Below, one piece after another: positions 16,114-25,050 of a DNA stretch of 64,000 bases. The stretch lies in contig NZ_PIRQ01000001.1 of assembly GCF_003048535.1 (NCBI RefSeq), forward strand, positions 1-64,000. Direction: 5' to 3'. This stretch comes from Campylobacter concisus (GTDB taxonomy: Bacteria; Campylobacterota; Campylobacteria; Campylobacterales; Campylobacteraceae). Within the stretch, counting starts at the first letter, position 1, and every line of letters starts with the position of its first letter. The position numbers were made by a program, and so were the translations under genes. Below the pieces are notes generated by a model. That model was not told the origin of the DNA and ran no database searches. It worked only from the letters and a program-made list of their open reading frames with translations.

Positions 16114-18387
16114 ATGATAAAAAGTTATGTTTTAGGTTTTCCAAGAATCGGAGAAAAAAGAGAGTTAAAGCGCGCATTAGAGGGCTTTTGGGCTGGTAAA
16201 GAGGGCTTTAGTGAAGAGAATTTGCAAGAGACTGCAAAGACGCTTCGTCAAAGACACTGGAAATATCAACAAGACGCTGGTATTTCGGCTATTAGCGTTA
16301 ATGATTTTTCATTTTACGACCTAATGCTTGATAACATCATCGCTTTTGGCGCTACACCTCCAAGATTTGCAAATTTAAGTGGTTCAGAGCAATATTTCGC
16401 TTGCTCAAGAGGCAATAAAAATGGCGTTGCGATGGAGATGACAAAGTGGTTTAACACAAACTACCACTACATAGTGCCAGAGCTTAGCAGCGAGAGTAAA
16501 TTTAGCCTAAAAGCGGACAAAATTTTAAATGAATACAAAGAAGCAAAGGCTAACGGCGTAAAAGGTAAGGTAAATTTGATCGGCCCTATCACATTTTTGG
16601 CTCTTTCAAAGACGACTGACGGCAGCTGCCCATTTAAGCATCTTGACGCGCTTGTAGGCGAGTACAAAAAGTTACTTGAGCAAATTTCTAAGCTTGATGA
16701 TGAAATTTTAGTGCAGTTTGACGAGCCGATCTTTGTAACAGACAAAAACGAAAGCGATCTTTTGCCACTTATCACAAAGGTCTATAACGAGCTAACAGGC
16801 GTTGCTAGCAATATCAAAATCGTATTTGCGACATATTTTGAGCATGCGATTAAAGCAGTTAGCGAAGTGGCTAAAACTAAAATTTACGGCATCGCACTTG
16901 ACTTCATCCATGGCAAGAGAAATTTCGAAGCACTTGAGACTATCAAAAACAGCCATTTGACGCTATTTGCTGGCGTGATCGACGGCAGAAATATCTGGAA
17001 AAGCAACATCGATGAAAAAGTAAAACTTGTTCATGAAATTTCAGAAAAAATAGGCGGCAAAGACTTTTACATCGGCACTTCATGCTCACTTCTTCATGTG
17101 CCATATACTCTAAAATATGAAGAAAACTTAAACCCTGAGATCAAAAGCTGGCTAAGTTTTGCGGTTGAGAAGCTTGATGAGATCAAGATCATCACAAAAC
17201 TAGCAAATGGTGAGAAGCTTGATGAGAGCGAAACAAAAATTTACGAAGAGAACAAAAATGCTGTTAAAACCCGCGCTACTTCAAAGCTCATCCACTCTGA
17301 TAGCGTTCAAAACCGCATCAAAAATTTAAGCAAATTTGAGCGTGACGAGAAATTTGAAGACCGCATCAAAATTCAACGCGAAACACTAAAATACGGCATT
17401 TTGCCTACAACAACGATAGGTAGCTTCCCTCAAACGGTTGATCTTCGTGTACTTCGCCAAAATTTCAAAAAAGGCGAGATCGACGCAGCTGCTTATGAAG
17501 CTGGTATCAAAAAATATATCGATGAGTGCGTGAAATTTCAAGAAGATATCGGCCTAGACGTGCTAGTACACGGCGAGCCAGAGAGAAACGACATGGTTGA
17601 GTATTTTGGCGAGCAGATCAGTGGATACGCATTTAGCCAAAATGGCTGGGTACAAAGCTACGGCAGCCGCTGCGTCAAGCCACCACTTCTCTTTGGTGAC
17701 GTAAGCCGCCCAGAGCCGATGACTGTTAAGTGGATGAAATACGCTCAAAGTATTACAAAACACGTAATGAAGGGCATGCTAACAGGTCCTGTGACTATGC
17801 TAAACTGGAGCTTTGTGCGTGACGATCTTCCAAGAAGCGAGGTAGCAAAACAGCTTGCGCTTTGTATCTACGACGAGATCGCAGACCTTCAAAATGCGGG
17901 CATCAGAGTGATCCAAGTCGATGAGGCAGCATTTAAAGAGGGCTATCCGCTAAGAGCTGAAAATATCCCAGCTTATGAGAAATTTGCGGTTGATTGCTTC
18001 AAGCTTTCAGTAAGCTCGGCTGAAGCAAAAACTCAGATCCACACGCATATGTGCTACTCTGAATTTAACGATATTATTAAGACCATTGAGGCAATGGACG
18101 CTGATGTTATTAGTATCGAGACTGCAAGAAGCGGCAACGAACTACTTAAAATTTTCAAAGCCGTTGGCTACAAACAAGAGGTCGGACCTGGCGTTTACGA
18201 CATCCACAGCCCGCGTGTGCCAAGTGTTGAGGAGATCGTCGCTCAGATCAAAGCTCTACTTGAAGTCTTGCCAAAAGAGCAACTCTGGATCAACCCAGAT
18301 TGTGGCCTAAAAACTAGAAAATGGGAAGAGGTCGAGCCAAGCCTTAAAAACATGGTAGAAGCCGTCAAGATCGTAAGAGGTCTATAA
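16114..18387 (+). CDS. metE: Cobalamin-independent methionine synthase MetE
   Basis: MetE transfers the methyl group of 5-methyl-THF-polyglutamate to homocysteine. The 757 residues match the two-barrel enzyme: N-terminal VLGFPRIGEKRELKRALEGFW, then TTTIGSFPQT at the start of the catalytic half, VHGEPERNDMVEYFGEQ, GPVTMLNWSFVRDD, IQVDEAAFKEG, IHTHMCYSEFNDI (zinc ligands His and Cys) and the final zinc cysteine in NPDCGLKTRKW. The start follows AAAAAGGATAAAA. A long structured leader precedes it and an MTHFR-family gene follows. Confidence 0.97.
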   Translation: MIKSYVLGFPRIGEKRELKRALEGFWAGKEGFSEENLQETAKTLRQRHWKYQQDAGISAISVNDFSFYDLMLDNIIAFGATPPRFANLSGSEQYFACSRGNKNGVAMEMTKWFNTNYHYIVPELSSESKFSLKADKILNEYKEAKANGVKGKVNLIGPITFLALSKTTDGSCPFKHLDALVGEYKKLLEQISKLDDEILVQFDEPIFVTDKNESDLLPLITKVYNELTGVASNIKIVFATYFEHAIKAVSEVAKTKIYGIALDFIHGKRNFEALETIKNSHLTLFAGVIDGRNIWKSNIDEKVKLVHEISEKIGGKDFYIGTSCSLLHVPYTLKYEENLNPEIKSWLSFAVEKLDEIKIITKLANGEKLDESETKIYEENKNAVKTRATSKLIHSDSVQNRIKNLSKFERDEKFEDRIKIQRETLKYGILPTTTIGSFPQTVDLRVLRQNFKKGEIDAAAYEAGIKKYIDECVKFQEDIGLDVLVHGEPERNDMVEYFGEQISGYAFSQNGWVQSYGSRCVKPPLLFGDVSRPEPMTVKWMKYAQSITKHVMKGMLTGPVTMLNWSFVRDDLPRSEVAKQLALCIYDEIADLQNAGIRVIQVDEAAFKEGYPLRAENIPAYEKFAVDCFKLSVSSAEAKTQIHTHMCYSEFNDIIKTIEAMDADVISIETARSGNELLKIFKAVGYKQEVGPGVYDIHSPRVPSVEEIVAQIKALLEVLPKEQLWINPDCGLKTRKWEEVEPSLKNMVEAVKIVRGL

Positions 18388-18394
18388 TACAAAT

Positions 18395-18423
18395 TTTAGC
18401 GTCTAGCAAGCCTAGGCGCTAAA
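18395..18423 (+). other. Intercistronic hairpin between metE and the MTHFR-like gene
   Basis: TTTAGCGTCTAG and CTAGGCGCTAAA pair over 12 bp with one mismatch and a 5-nt loop. There is no T-run after it, so a processing or partial-attenuation hairpin is more likely than a full terminator. Confidence 0.45.
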
Positions 18424-18453
18424 CTCCGTTTAAATTTCAAAAAAAGTTAGAAA

Positions 18454-19341
18454 ATGTTAAAAGATAAGATCATAAACAATGAAAGTGGCATAGTGCTTTA
18501 TGGCCTAACGCCTCCAAAGGCTGAATTTGACGAGGTGAAGCTTAAAGAGATCGCTGCAAAATGGGACAAGAGGATTACAGATGTGCAGGCTGATGGCTTG
18601 GTGCTTTACGAGATCCAAGATGAAAGTAGCCGCATAAAAAGCGAGCGAACTTTTGAATTTAGCGATACATTAAGCCCTGAAATTTACTACTCAAAATACC
18701 TAAATTTAAAGACGCCAAGTATATTTTATAGGGTCGCGAATAAATATAACGAGAGTGAATTTAGAGCAAATTTAGCCAAAAGTAGTAGTGACATAAATGT
18801 CTTTGTCGGCGTTGCTTCTGGCAAGATAGAGCCTAAAATGAGCCTAGAGCGTGCTTATGAGATCGCTAGAGATGAGTTTAAAGAGCTTGTAGTGGGCGGT
18901 GTTTGCATAGCTGAGAGGCACGCTAAAAAGGGCGATGAAGAGCAAAGGATGAGCCAAAAGGCCAAAATGGGAGCAAAATTTTTCATCTCGCAGGCAGTTT
19001 TTGATATAAATTTGGCTAAAAATTTACTAACAAGCGTGGCAAAAAGCGGGCTAAATTTGCCTATTATCTTAACCTTTACGACTTGTGGCACGCCAAAAAC
19101 GCTAGAGTTTATCAAGTGGCTTGGAATAAGTGTTGATGAAAAGAGCGAAAAAAGGATGCTTCAGAGTGATGATTTTTTAGCCACGGCATCACAAATTTGC
19201 CTTGAAAATTTTGTAGAGCTTTATGAATTTGCTAAAAAACTTGGTATAAATATCGGAGTCAATGTTGAAAGTGTAATGGCAAAAAGAGCCGAGATCGAAG
19301 CGAGTCTAGAGCTAACACATAAGATGAGAGAGGTGTTTTGA
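18454..19341 (+). CDS. Divergent methylenetetrahydrofolate reductase (MTHFR)-family protein
   Basis: The 295-residue protein has an MTHFR-like TIM-barrel pattern: YGLTPPKAEFDE near the start where MetF has its catalytic-Glu segment, VGGVCIAERH, QKAKMGAKFFISQAVFD (compare the AGA..ITQ.FFD motif) and LPIILTFTTCGTPKTLEFIKWLGI. The canonical MetF opening is missing, so it is only distantly related to E. coli MetF. Placed 66 nt after metE, it is the likely source of 5-methyl-THF for MetE. An unrelated folate enzyme of the same fold is possible. Confidence 0.65.
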   Translation: MLKDKIINNESGIVLYGLTPPKAEFDEVKLKEIAAKWDKRITDVQADGLVLYEIQDESSRIKSERTFEFSDTLSPEIYYSKYLNLKTPSIFYRVANKYNESEFRANLAKSSSDINVFVGVASGKIEPKMSLERAYEIARDEFKELVVGGVCIAERHAKKGDEEQRMSQKAKMGAKFFISQAVFDINLAKNLLTSVAKSGLNLPIILTFTTCGTPKTLEFIKWLGISVDEKSEKRMLQSDDFLATASQICLENFVELYEFAKKLGINIGVNVESVMAKRAEIEASLELTHKMREVF

Positions 19342-19740
19342 TCTATTAAGAGCTGTTAAAGTTTAACTGATTTGAAGTTTCGCTATATCTTATATCCAGT
19401 ACCCTAAGTAAATGGTAGGAATTTCTCTTATATCTCGTACGAGTGGTCTAATCCATTCTTGCTTTTGCATTGATCTAAAATTTCCTAGCGTAGTAAATTT
19501 CCTTAAAAACGCTAGTGGTGTTTTTGCTCTGCAAAAGCGTAATGAGAGAGATATTTTGACTATTTCTTATAAATTTAACTAGTTCGAGGTTTAATTTTTC
19601 ATGTCTATTACTACTCTCAAAGATACCGATAACCTTGTTAACTTTTTTTAGCTGGATCATCCTAAACCCTAGTAGTAAAGCGATGCGTTTTATGATGATA
19701 TTTCGCTCAAGGTTGCTTGAGAGTAGCAAGACTCTTTTTA
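19342..19740. other. Gene-free decayed stretch after the MTHFR-like gene
   Basis: An 89-codon minus-strand TTG frame here (19475-19744) lacks a ribosome site and gives no recognisable family. Two loosely similar segments (around 19355-19380 and 19565-19595, both TTTAACT..TT.GAGGTTT-like) hint at an old duplication. No functional gene is called. Confidence 0.3.
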
Positions 19741-19923
19741 TCAATCTGTCAACCCACCAACAGGTTTTGTATTATTCTTATTAGCCTTTTGTTTTAAAAA
19801 TTCCTCTTCATCTTTTGTAGAGTTATACTTATCTTTGAAAAATTTTTTCTTAGCATTAATTTTTTGCTCCAGTATCTTTCTCTCATGAATTTTATATGTT
19901 GGCTTCAGTACTAAAGATAATTT
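19741..19923 (-). pseudogene. Gene remnant: Lys-rich C-terminal fragment without start codon
   Basis: On the minus strand a frame opens after a stop at 19924-19926 and runs about 60 codons to TGA at 19741-19743. It reads ..KPTYKIHERKILEQKINAKKKFFKDKY.. and ends KPVGGLTD. It looks like real protein but has no ATG, GTG or TTG near its start. The parent is not recognised. It is one of several fragments between the met genes and tRNA-Val. Confidence 0.35.
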
Positions 19924-19947
19924 CTAAAGCTTACACATTTTAGCTCT

Positions 19948-20062
19948 TTAGGAGTGCCAAGGGGTTTTTGTGACGATAACTTGTGAGTTGCCGATATTGA
20001 CTGGGTAGTTTTCATCTTTACCGATAACTGCGAAGCAAGCGTTAGCTAATTCTAAATTTATC
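19948..20062 (-). pseudogene. Gene remnant: short fragment ending ..QVIVTKTPWHS
   Basis: A minus-strand frame of about 37 codons reads NLELANACFAVIGKDENYPVNIG.. and ends at TAA 19948-19950. There is a stop just upstream and no start codon. Protein-like composition in an otherwise gene-free area marks it as debris. The parent is not recognised. Confidence 0.3.
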
Positions 20063-20131
20063 CATCAAATTTGCTACTTATAAATAAATTTAATTACTAA
20101 AAAATTAAGCTAAATAAAATAGAAAATAAAA

Positions 20132-20137
20132 TATAAT
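20132..20137 (+). promoter_or_regulatory. -10 box of tRNA-Val
   Basis: TATAAT ends 11 nt before the first base of the tRNA, the expected spacing for a stable-RNA promoter. Confidence 0.7.
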
Positions 20138-20148
20138 CCCAAATCTTT

Positions 20149-20224
20149 GGTCCCGTAGCTCAGTTGGTAGAGCACTACCTTGACATGGTAGTGGTCGATG
20201 GTTCGAGTCCATTCGGGGCCACCA
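20149..20224 (+). tRNA. tRNA-Val (anticodon GAC)
   Basis: A full cloverleaf can be drawn: acceptor GGTCCCG with CGGGGCC, D-arm GCTC..GAGC, anticodon stem ACTACC/GGTAGT with loop TTGACAT (anticodon GAC), variable loop, T-arm with GGTTCGAGTCC, discriminator A and encoded CCA. The anticodon reads GUC/GUU valine codons. Gene remnants lie upstream, so this tRNA may have been an integration site. That is inference. Confidence 0.96.
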
Positions 20225-20298
20225 CTTCTAACAAAACATCCCAAACAAGAGATTTAAAAATTAATTATTAGTAAATTTTCTAAAGATGTGGTAAAGAT

Positions 20299-21732
20299 TT
20301 ATTTCAAATAATCTTTCACATCATACTCTTTGCCAGCATCGTGATCTTTTAAAAGCTTTGCCACGATAGGGCTTAAAATGATGATGGCAATTAAATTTGG
20401 TACGACCATCAAGCCATTGAACATATCTGCTAGGCTCCAGACAAAATCAACCTTTTGCAAGCTTCCCAAAAATACAAAAACGACTACCAAAATTTGAAAC
20501 GCCCTGACCGCCTTTGCGCCAAAAAGGTAGCGCACATTGATCTCAGCAAAATAGTACCATCCAAGAATTGTTGTGAATGCAAAGAAAAATAGGCAAACAG
20601 CTACGAAACTATATCCGCCAACCCTACCAAAGATATGCGATGAGAAGGCTTCTTGCACTAAAGTTATGCCTGTAAAGACTGCTTTGCCATTTTCAAAGCT
20701 AATAACATTTGCAGTAAGCACTACAAAAACGGTGATATTTAAAACGATAAAAGTATCTACAAATACGCTCATTATGCCAAGTACTGCTTGATCGACCGGG
20801 TGTTTGACATTAGCTGCGGCGTGTGCGTGCGGAGTTGAGCCCATGCCAGCTTCATTACTAAAAAGACCCCTTGCTATGCCGTATCTCATCGCAGCCGCTA
20901 TGCTAGCTCCAGTCGCTCCACCCCACGCAGCTGAAGGATCAAATGCTGCTTTGTAGATAAGCAAAACTGCATCTGGAATTTCGTGAAAATTTAAAGCGAT
21001 AATGATTAGTCCAACACCTACATAAAGCAAAGCCATCAAAGGCACGATCTTTTCAGCCACTCTTGCGATCGCCTTTACGCCACCTATAAAGATAACTGCG
21101 CAGACGATTGCTAAAAAAGCTCCAGTTATCCACTGAGGTATACCAAAGGCACCTTTAAAGCCGTCTGAGATCGAGTTTGCTTGCACCATATTGCCGATAA
21201 AGCCAAGTGCGATAATGATAGCGATAGCGAAAAAGCCAGCTAAAATTTTTGCCCATTTTCCCTTTAATCCACGACTTATATAAAATGCCGGACCGCCTAT
21301 CGTGTGACCGCTGTCATCTTTTGTGCGGTAAATTTGAGCTAGACAAATTTCAGCAAAATTTGTAGCCATGCCTAAAAATGCAGCACACCACATCCAAAAT
21401 ATCGCTCCAGGACCGCCCATGATAAGAGCCGTTGTCGCACCTACTAGATTGCCGGTGCCAACTTGTGCTGCGATCGCAGTTGCAACTGCTTGAAACTGGC
21501 TCATGCCAGCCTTGCCAGCAGCTTCGCCGTGAAGTGAGAAATTCCCAAAAAGCTCTTTTAGGCCCATTTTAAACTTAAAAATTTGAACAAACCTAAGCCT
21601 AATAGTAAAAAATAGTCCAGTGCCGCAAAGTAGGGCAATAAGGAAGTATGGACCCCAAAGAAATGAATTTATACTTTCGACACAATTATTTAAAATTTCA
21701 GCAAAATTTGTAGGCATTCTCTTGACTTTCAT
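20299..21732 (-). CDS. Sodium:alanine/glycine symporter (AGCS family)
   Basis: The 477-residue integral membrane protein has about 10-11 helices and the AGCS signatures: GLFFTIRLRFVQI near the start, GMSQFQAVATAIAAQVGTGNLVGA, GPGAIFWMW and the family motif GIARGLFSNEAGMGSTPHAHAAA. It imports alanine or glycine with sodium. ATG at 21732 is used; an in-frame ATG five codons later (MPTNF) is equally possible, as neither has a strong ribosome site. It is convergent with tRNA-Val. Confidence 0.92.
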   Translation of the reverse strand: MKVKRMPTNFAEILNNCVESINSFLWGPYFLIALLCGTGLFFTIRLRFVQIFKFKMGLKELFGNFSLHGEAAGKAGMSQFQAVATAIAAQVGTGNLVGATTALIMGGPGAIFWMWCAAFLGMATNFAEICLAQIYRTKDDSGHTIGGPAFYISRGLKGKWAKILAGFFAIAIIIALGFIGNMVQANSISDGFKGAFGIPQWITGAFLAIVCAVIFIGGVKAIARVAEKIVPLMALLYVGVGLIIIALNFHEIPDAVLLIYKAAFDPSAAWGGATGASIAAAMRYGIARGLFSNEAGMGSTPHAHAAANVKHPVDQAVLGIMSVFVDTFIVLNITVFVVLTANVISFENGKAVFTGITLVQEAFSSHIFGRVGGYSFVAVCLFFFAFTTILGWYYFAEINVRYLFGAKAVRAFQILVVVFVFLGSLQKVDFVWSLADMFNGLMVVPNLIAIIILSPIVAKLLKDHDAGKEYDVKDYLK

Positions 21733-22236
21733 TGGTGTAGTTTAGAGAGCGAGTATATTTAAAAAAATATAAAATTAAAATAAATAAGAAAATTTTTTTA
21801 GCTTGACTTAAAATTTCGTACTAGTTTCGGCTTGCTCGCAGCGTACTCGTTTTTACTAGCAAGATTTTGCGACCAATATTTTTACGCTCTAAGGCGTTTT
21901 TTGATTGATAATTTTTAAAATTATGTTTTTGTATGTTTTAGATGACTTTTTAAATCAATTTGTAATCTTTATTGCGCGGATATAACTTGGCAAAACGTAT
22001 TTAGCTCTTAGTTTTGCTAAAAATTTTATCAAAAGCGTTTAAAAGGCTTTGGCGTTAAATTGCTTAGTCATCTTTGTAAAATTTGCCCGCTTTTTGTTTA
22101 ACTGGGTTAAATTTACCGCCTTGCGCCGATTTTTTATAAAATTAAGCAAGCTAGTAATGCCTTATAGACTACCAATAAGTTTGCTTTCTAGTATAAATTT
22201 AATGGTAAATTCTAGTCTTACCGCACAAATTTAACG
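21733..22236. other. 504-nt AT-rich intergenic stretch
   Basis: It should hold the promoter of the alanine symporter. A 61-codon plus-strand frame (22049-22234) has no ribosome site and low-complexity hydrophobic content, and is not called. Otherwise nothing recognisable was seen. Confidence 0.4.
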
Positions 22237-22887
22237 CTATTCTATAGGCTTAAACTGCTTAAAATCCACACCGGTCGTGTCAAGGACTGTACGCGAATAA
22301 AAGTAAAAACTATAAAATAAATCATCATCATAAAAGCGTTCTTCCCAAAGCTCCTCGTCGTTTTCGTCGCTTTGTGGCCACAGGTATTTTTCGGCTAGCA
22401 TATCAGCAAAGCTGCCCAGTGGTGCGGCGTGATTAATTTTATCAGCATCGTCACAAACCATAAGCATAAACGCGAAAAATTCACCCAGACGGGATACGAT
22501 AAGCTCTGCCACCTCGTTTTTATCGCCGTTATCAGCGACCAACTTCGCCCGCATAAAAATTCTCGCCAAAAATACAAGTGCAAAAGGCGTAGCGTGCCAA
22601 AAAGTACTTTGATGCTCTATTTCTTTAAAAATTTTATCAAGCACGTCACAAGCAGCTTTGGCGTTAAATTTTGCTTCATTGTTATTTGCTGGATTTGCCG
22701 TATTTTGTCCGCTATTTGACTTGCTGGTAGTCAAACTTTGTGTCAAATTTTTCTCGCCGATCGCTGCCGAAAGCTGTTTAAAAATTTCTGGAAATTCGCT
22801 TGCTCTACCATAAGTCGTTGTTAATCTACTCCAAGGCACGTCTTCTATCTCTAAATTTGTGATGTATGCTAAATTTTGCTTATTCAT
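22237..22887 (-). CDS. Hypothetical protein of 216 aa, possible immunity-type protein
   Basis: Not assigned with certainty. The opening (LEIEDVPWSRLTTTYGRASEFPEIFKQL) resembles small proteins found beside polymorphic toxins, as I recall them, but no toxin gene adjoins it here. Residues 55-75 are a Ser/Asn/Thr-rich linker. The rest is helical (WHATPFALVFLARIFMRAKLV..) with an acidic tail (SDENDEELWEERFYDDD). No signal or membrane segment is convincing. The start has AAAGG 9 nt upstream. Its stop lies in a gene-poor region, so it is probably monocistronic. Confidence 0.6.
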   Translation of the reverse strand: MNKQNLAYITNLEIEDVPWSRLTTTYGRASEFPEIFKQLSAAIGEKNLTQSLTTSKSNSGQNTANPANNNEAKFNAKAACDVLDKIFKEIEHQSTFWHATPFALVFLARIFMRAKLVADNGDKNEVAELIVSRLGEFFAFMLMVCDDADKINHAAPLGSFADMLAEKYLWPQSDENDEELWEERFYDDDLFYSFYFYSRTVLDTTGVDFKQFKPIE

Positions 22888-22952
22888 CTATATACCTTTA
22901 AAATTTACTCTTATGCTTGGCATAAATAAATCTGACAGAGTAAAGCCAAAAT

Positions 22953-24137
22953 TTAGCCCTTGGATTTTATTTTATCTAGCCACTCATTTAGCGTCTTTTC
23001 AAAGCCTATGCCCTTGCTTTTGTAAAAAACGAGCGGTTTTTCTAGGTATTTTTGCTCGACCCAGCCACCAAAATCATGCGGATAAAGGTAGTCTTTGCTC
23101 TCTTTTGTGTGGTTTTTTAGATATGGCGGAATTTTTAAAATTTCTTCGCTTTGCACGTATCTTAGGGCGGCATTTATCGCATTGTAGCTGGAGTTTGACT
23201 TTGGCGAGCAGGCTAGATAAACGGCGCACTGAGCTAGTATTATCCTAGCCTCTGGAAAGCCTATCTCTTTTACCACGCTAAGCGTGCTTGCGGCTAAATT
23301 TAGTGCATTTGGGTTTGCGTTGCCGATGTCTTCGCTGGCAAATATCGCCATCCTTCTAGCGATGAAGTCAGCACTCTCGCCAGAGTCTATGAGTCTTGCA
23401 AGGTAATATATGACGGCGTTTTCGTCGCTTCCGCGCATACTTTTTATAAAAGCGCTTGCTAGCTCGTAGTGCGTGTCATCCTCTTTCGCTCCCTCTTTTA
23501 GGGCGTTTTGACGTAGTGTTTTTAAATTTTCTAAGCTCACATTTTCATCAAGCGTGACGGCAAATTCTAGTAAATTTAGCATGGCTCTTGCGTCGCCGCC
23601 ACTACTTTTAAAGAGATACTCTTTGGCATCTTCGTCAATGCTAAATGAAATTTGCTCTTTTATCTTGCCAAGAAGGTCTTCAAAATCGCTACTGCTAAGC
23701 GGTCTAAACTCAAAGAGCATCGAGCGGCTTCTGATACCTGAGCTTAGCGTGAAAAAGGGATTTTCGGTACTTGCGCCGATGACTAGGGCTTTGTAGTTTT
23801 CCATGGGGATCAAAAGTGCTTCTTGCTGGGTTTTGCTAAGGCGGTGGATCTCGTCTATGAAAAAGAGTGGCTTGTTTAAGGCGTTTTCGTAGTTTTTTAA
23901 AATTTTGCGAAAGTCATCTATCTTTAAATTTCCGCCGTCAAACTCATAAAAATCGTAGTTTGCCCCGCTTGCCACAGCTCTTGCAAAGCTCGTTTTGCCA
24001 CAACCTGCTGGACCATAAAAGATGGAGTGCGGGATCTTGCCGGTGGCTATAAATTTTAAAAAAGCCGCTTTAACTGCCTTTTGGCCACAAATTTCATCCA
24101 AGTTTTTTGGTCTAAACATCAGTGCAAGTGAGCTCAA
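22953..24137 (-). CDS. rarA: Replication-associated recombination protein A (RarA/MgsA), AAA+ ATPase
   Basis: RarA acts at stalled replication forks. It has a Walker A (GPAGCGKT), Walker B (FFIDEIHRL), sensor text VIGASTENPFF, arginine finger GIRSRS, and the C-terminal oligomerisation part with SDENAVIYYLARLIDSGE and EDIGNANP. The frame is open to an ATG at 24185, inside the upstream gene. The TTG at 24137 is preferred because it has AAGGAA 5 nt upstream and starts just before LALMFRPKNLDE, the normal N-terminus. This gives 394 residues. Confidence 0.93.
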   Translation of the reverse strand: MSSLALMFRPKNLDEICGQKAVKAAFLKFIATGKIPHSIFYGPAGCGKTSFARAVASGANYDFYEFDGGNLKIDDFRKILKNYENALNKPLFFIDEIHRLSKTQQEALLIPMENYKALVIGASTENPFFTLSSGIRSRSMLFEFRPLSSSDFEDLLGKIKEQISFSIDEDAKEYLFKSSGGDARAMLNLLEFAVTLDENVSLENLKTLRQNALKEGAKEDDTHYELASAFIKSMRGSDENAVIYYLARLIDSGESADFIARRMAIFASEDIGNANPNALNLAASTLSVVKEIGFPEARIILAQCAVYLACSPKSNSSYNAINAALRYVQSEEILKIPPYLKNHTKESKDYLYPHDFGGWVEQKYLEKPLVFYKSKGIGFEKTLNEWLDKIKSKG

Positions 24138-24147
24138 ATTTATTCCT

Positions 24148-24675
24148 TTACTTTGCTGGTTTTGGTAAAATTTTGGCCTTAGCACTAAGGCTCTCTATCT
24201 TTAGCTCGTAAATTTTCATGATCCCGAGCCCATACTCCGCAGCCACGTCAAAGGTGCTCATTGCGTAGGCAGTGTATTTTTGGCTAAGAATTTTTAAAAT
24301 TTCATACTTTTTGGTCTTGTCCTCGACCTCGTAGGCTCTTGTTTTTGTGATGGCGCTTTTATATTCAGTTGTAAAGACCTTACCACCAAGTGCCTTGCCG
24401 TCGTTTTTTATCGTATCTAGCTCACTTTCGCTTAGATGCGGGACTTTGTTAAAACTAACGCAGACAAACTCCACTTTTCGTCCATTTTGAAGTAGTTTTG
24501 CCTTACAGCCAGCGGTAGCTCCGTGTATAAAAATGCTTTCACCAACTCTAACAGGCGAGATCGGTACGCTAAAAATTTCTCCCTCATCATCCACGCATGA
24601 AATTACCGCATATTCACATTCATCTATGATTTTTAAACCATCTTCACGGCTTAGTTCTCTATCTTTTCGTCTCAT
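24148..24675 (-). CDS. NimA-like pyridoxamine 5'-phosphate oxidase-family flavoprotein
   Basis: This 175-residue split-barrel protein begins MRRKDRELSREDGLKIIDECEYAVISCVD, the layout of NimA/PNPOx-like proteins, and continues with FSVPISPVRVGESIFIHGATAGCKAKLL and VEFVCVSFNKV. Members bind FMN or haem; some confer nitroimidazole resistance. The substrate is not known here. It precedes rarA by 10 nt on the same strand. The start has an AAAGGAT site. Confidence 0.82.
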   Translation of the reverse strand: MRRKDRELSREDGLKIIDECEYAVISCVDDEGEIFSVPISPVRVGESIFIHGATAGCKAKLLQNGRKVEFVCVSFNKVPHLSESELDTIKNDGKALGGKVFTTEYKSAITKTRAYEVEDKTKKYEILKILSQKYTAYAMSTFDVAAEYGLGIMKIYELKIESLSAKAKILPKPAK

Positions 24676-24755
24676 TTTTTATCCTTTTTTGGAAAGATCA
24701 TTTTAAAATTTAAGTGCTTAAAGGCTAGTATAACGCAAAAATTTCAAGGAAAAAC

Positions 24756-25049
24756 ATGAAAAAAATAGCTATTTTTGCCATTTTGCTTGGCGTAAATTTA
24801 GTCCATGCAAACGATGTTTGCAATGAATATATCAAGCAAAGCAGGCTATATCTTGACGAGCTTTATGTCAAAGAGAGCAAACGACTTGCAAATGATGAAA
24901 AGGCGTTAAGGCTTTTTGAGCTTAAATTTGATGATTTTAAACAAAGACAAAGCGGCCAAGAAGCCATAATTTTGCAAAACAAAGATGAGAAATTTTGCAA
25001 AAGAAAGCTTGAAGAGACAAACAAACTTTTAAACGATCTAAAAAAATAG
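24756..25049 (+). CDS. Small periplasmic hypothetical protein (97 aa)
   Basis: A clean signal peptide (KKIAIFAILLGVNLVHA, cut near residue 19) leads to a 78-residue charged, helical domain with two cysteines (DVCNEY and KFCKRK) that could form a disulfide. Probably coiled coil. The family is not recognised. It has an AAGGAAAAA site and is convergent with ung with 1 nt between stops. Confidence 0.65.
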   Translation: MKKIAIFAILLGVNLVHANDVCNEYIKQSRLYLDELYVKESKRLANDEKALRLFELKFDDFKQRQSGQEAIILQNKDEKFCKRKLEETNKLLNDLKK

Positions 25050-25050
25050 A

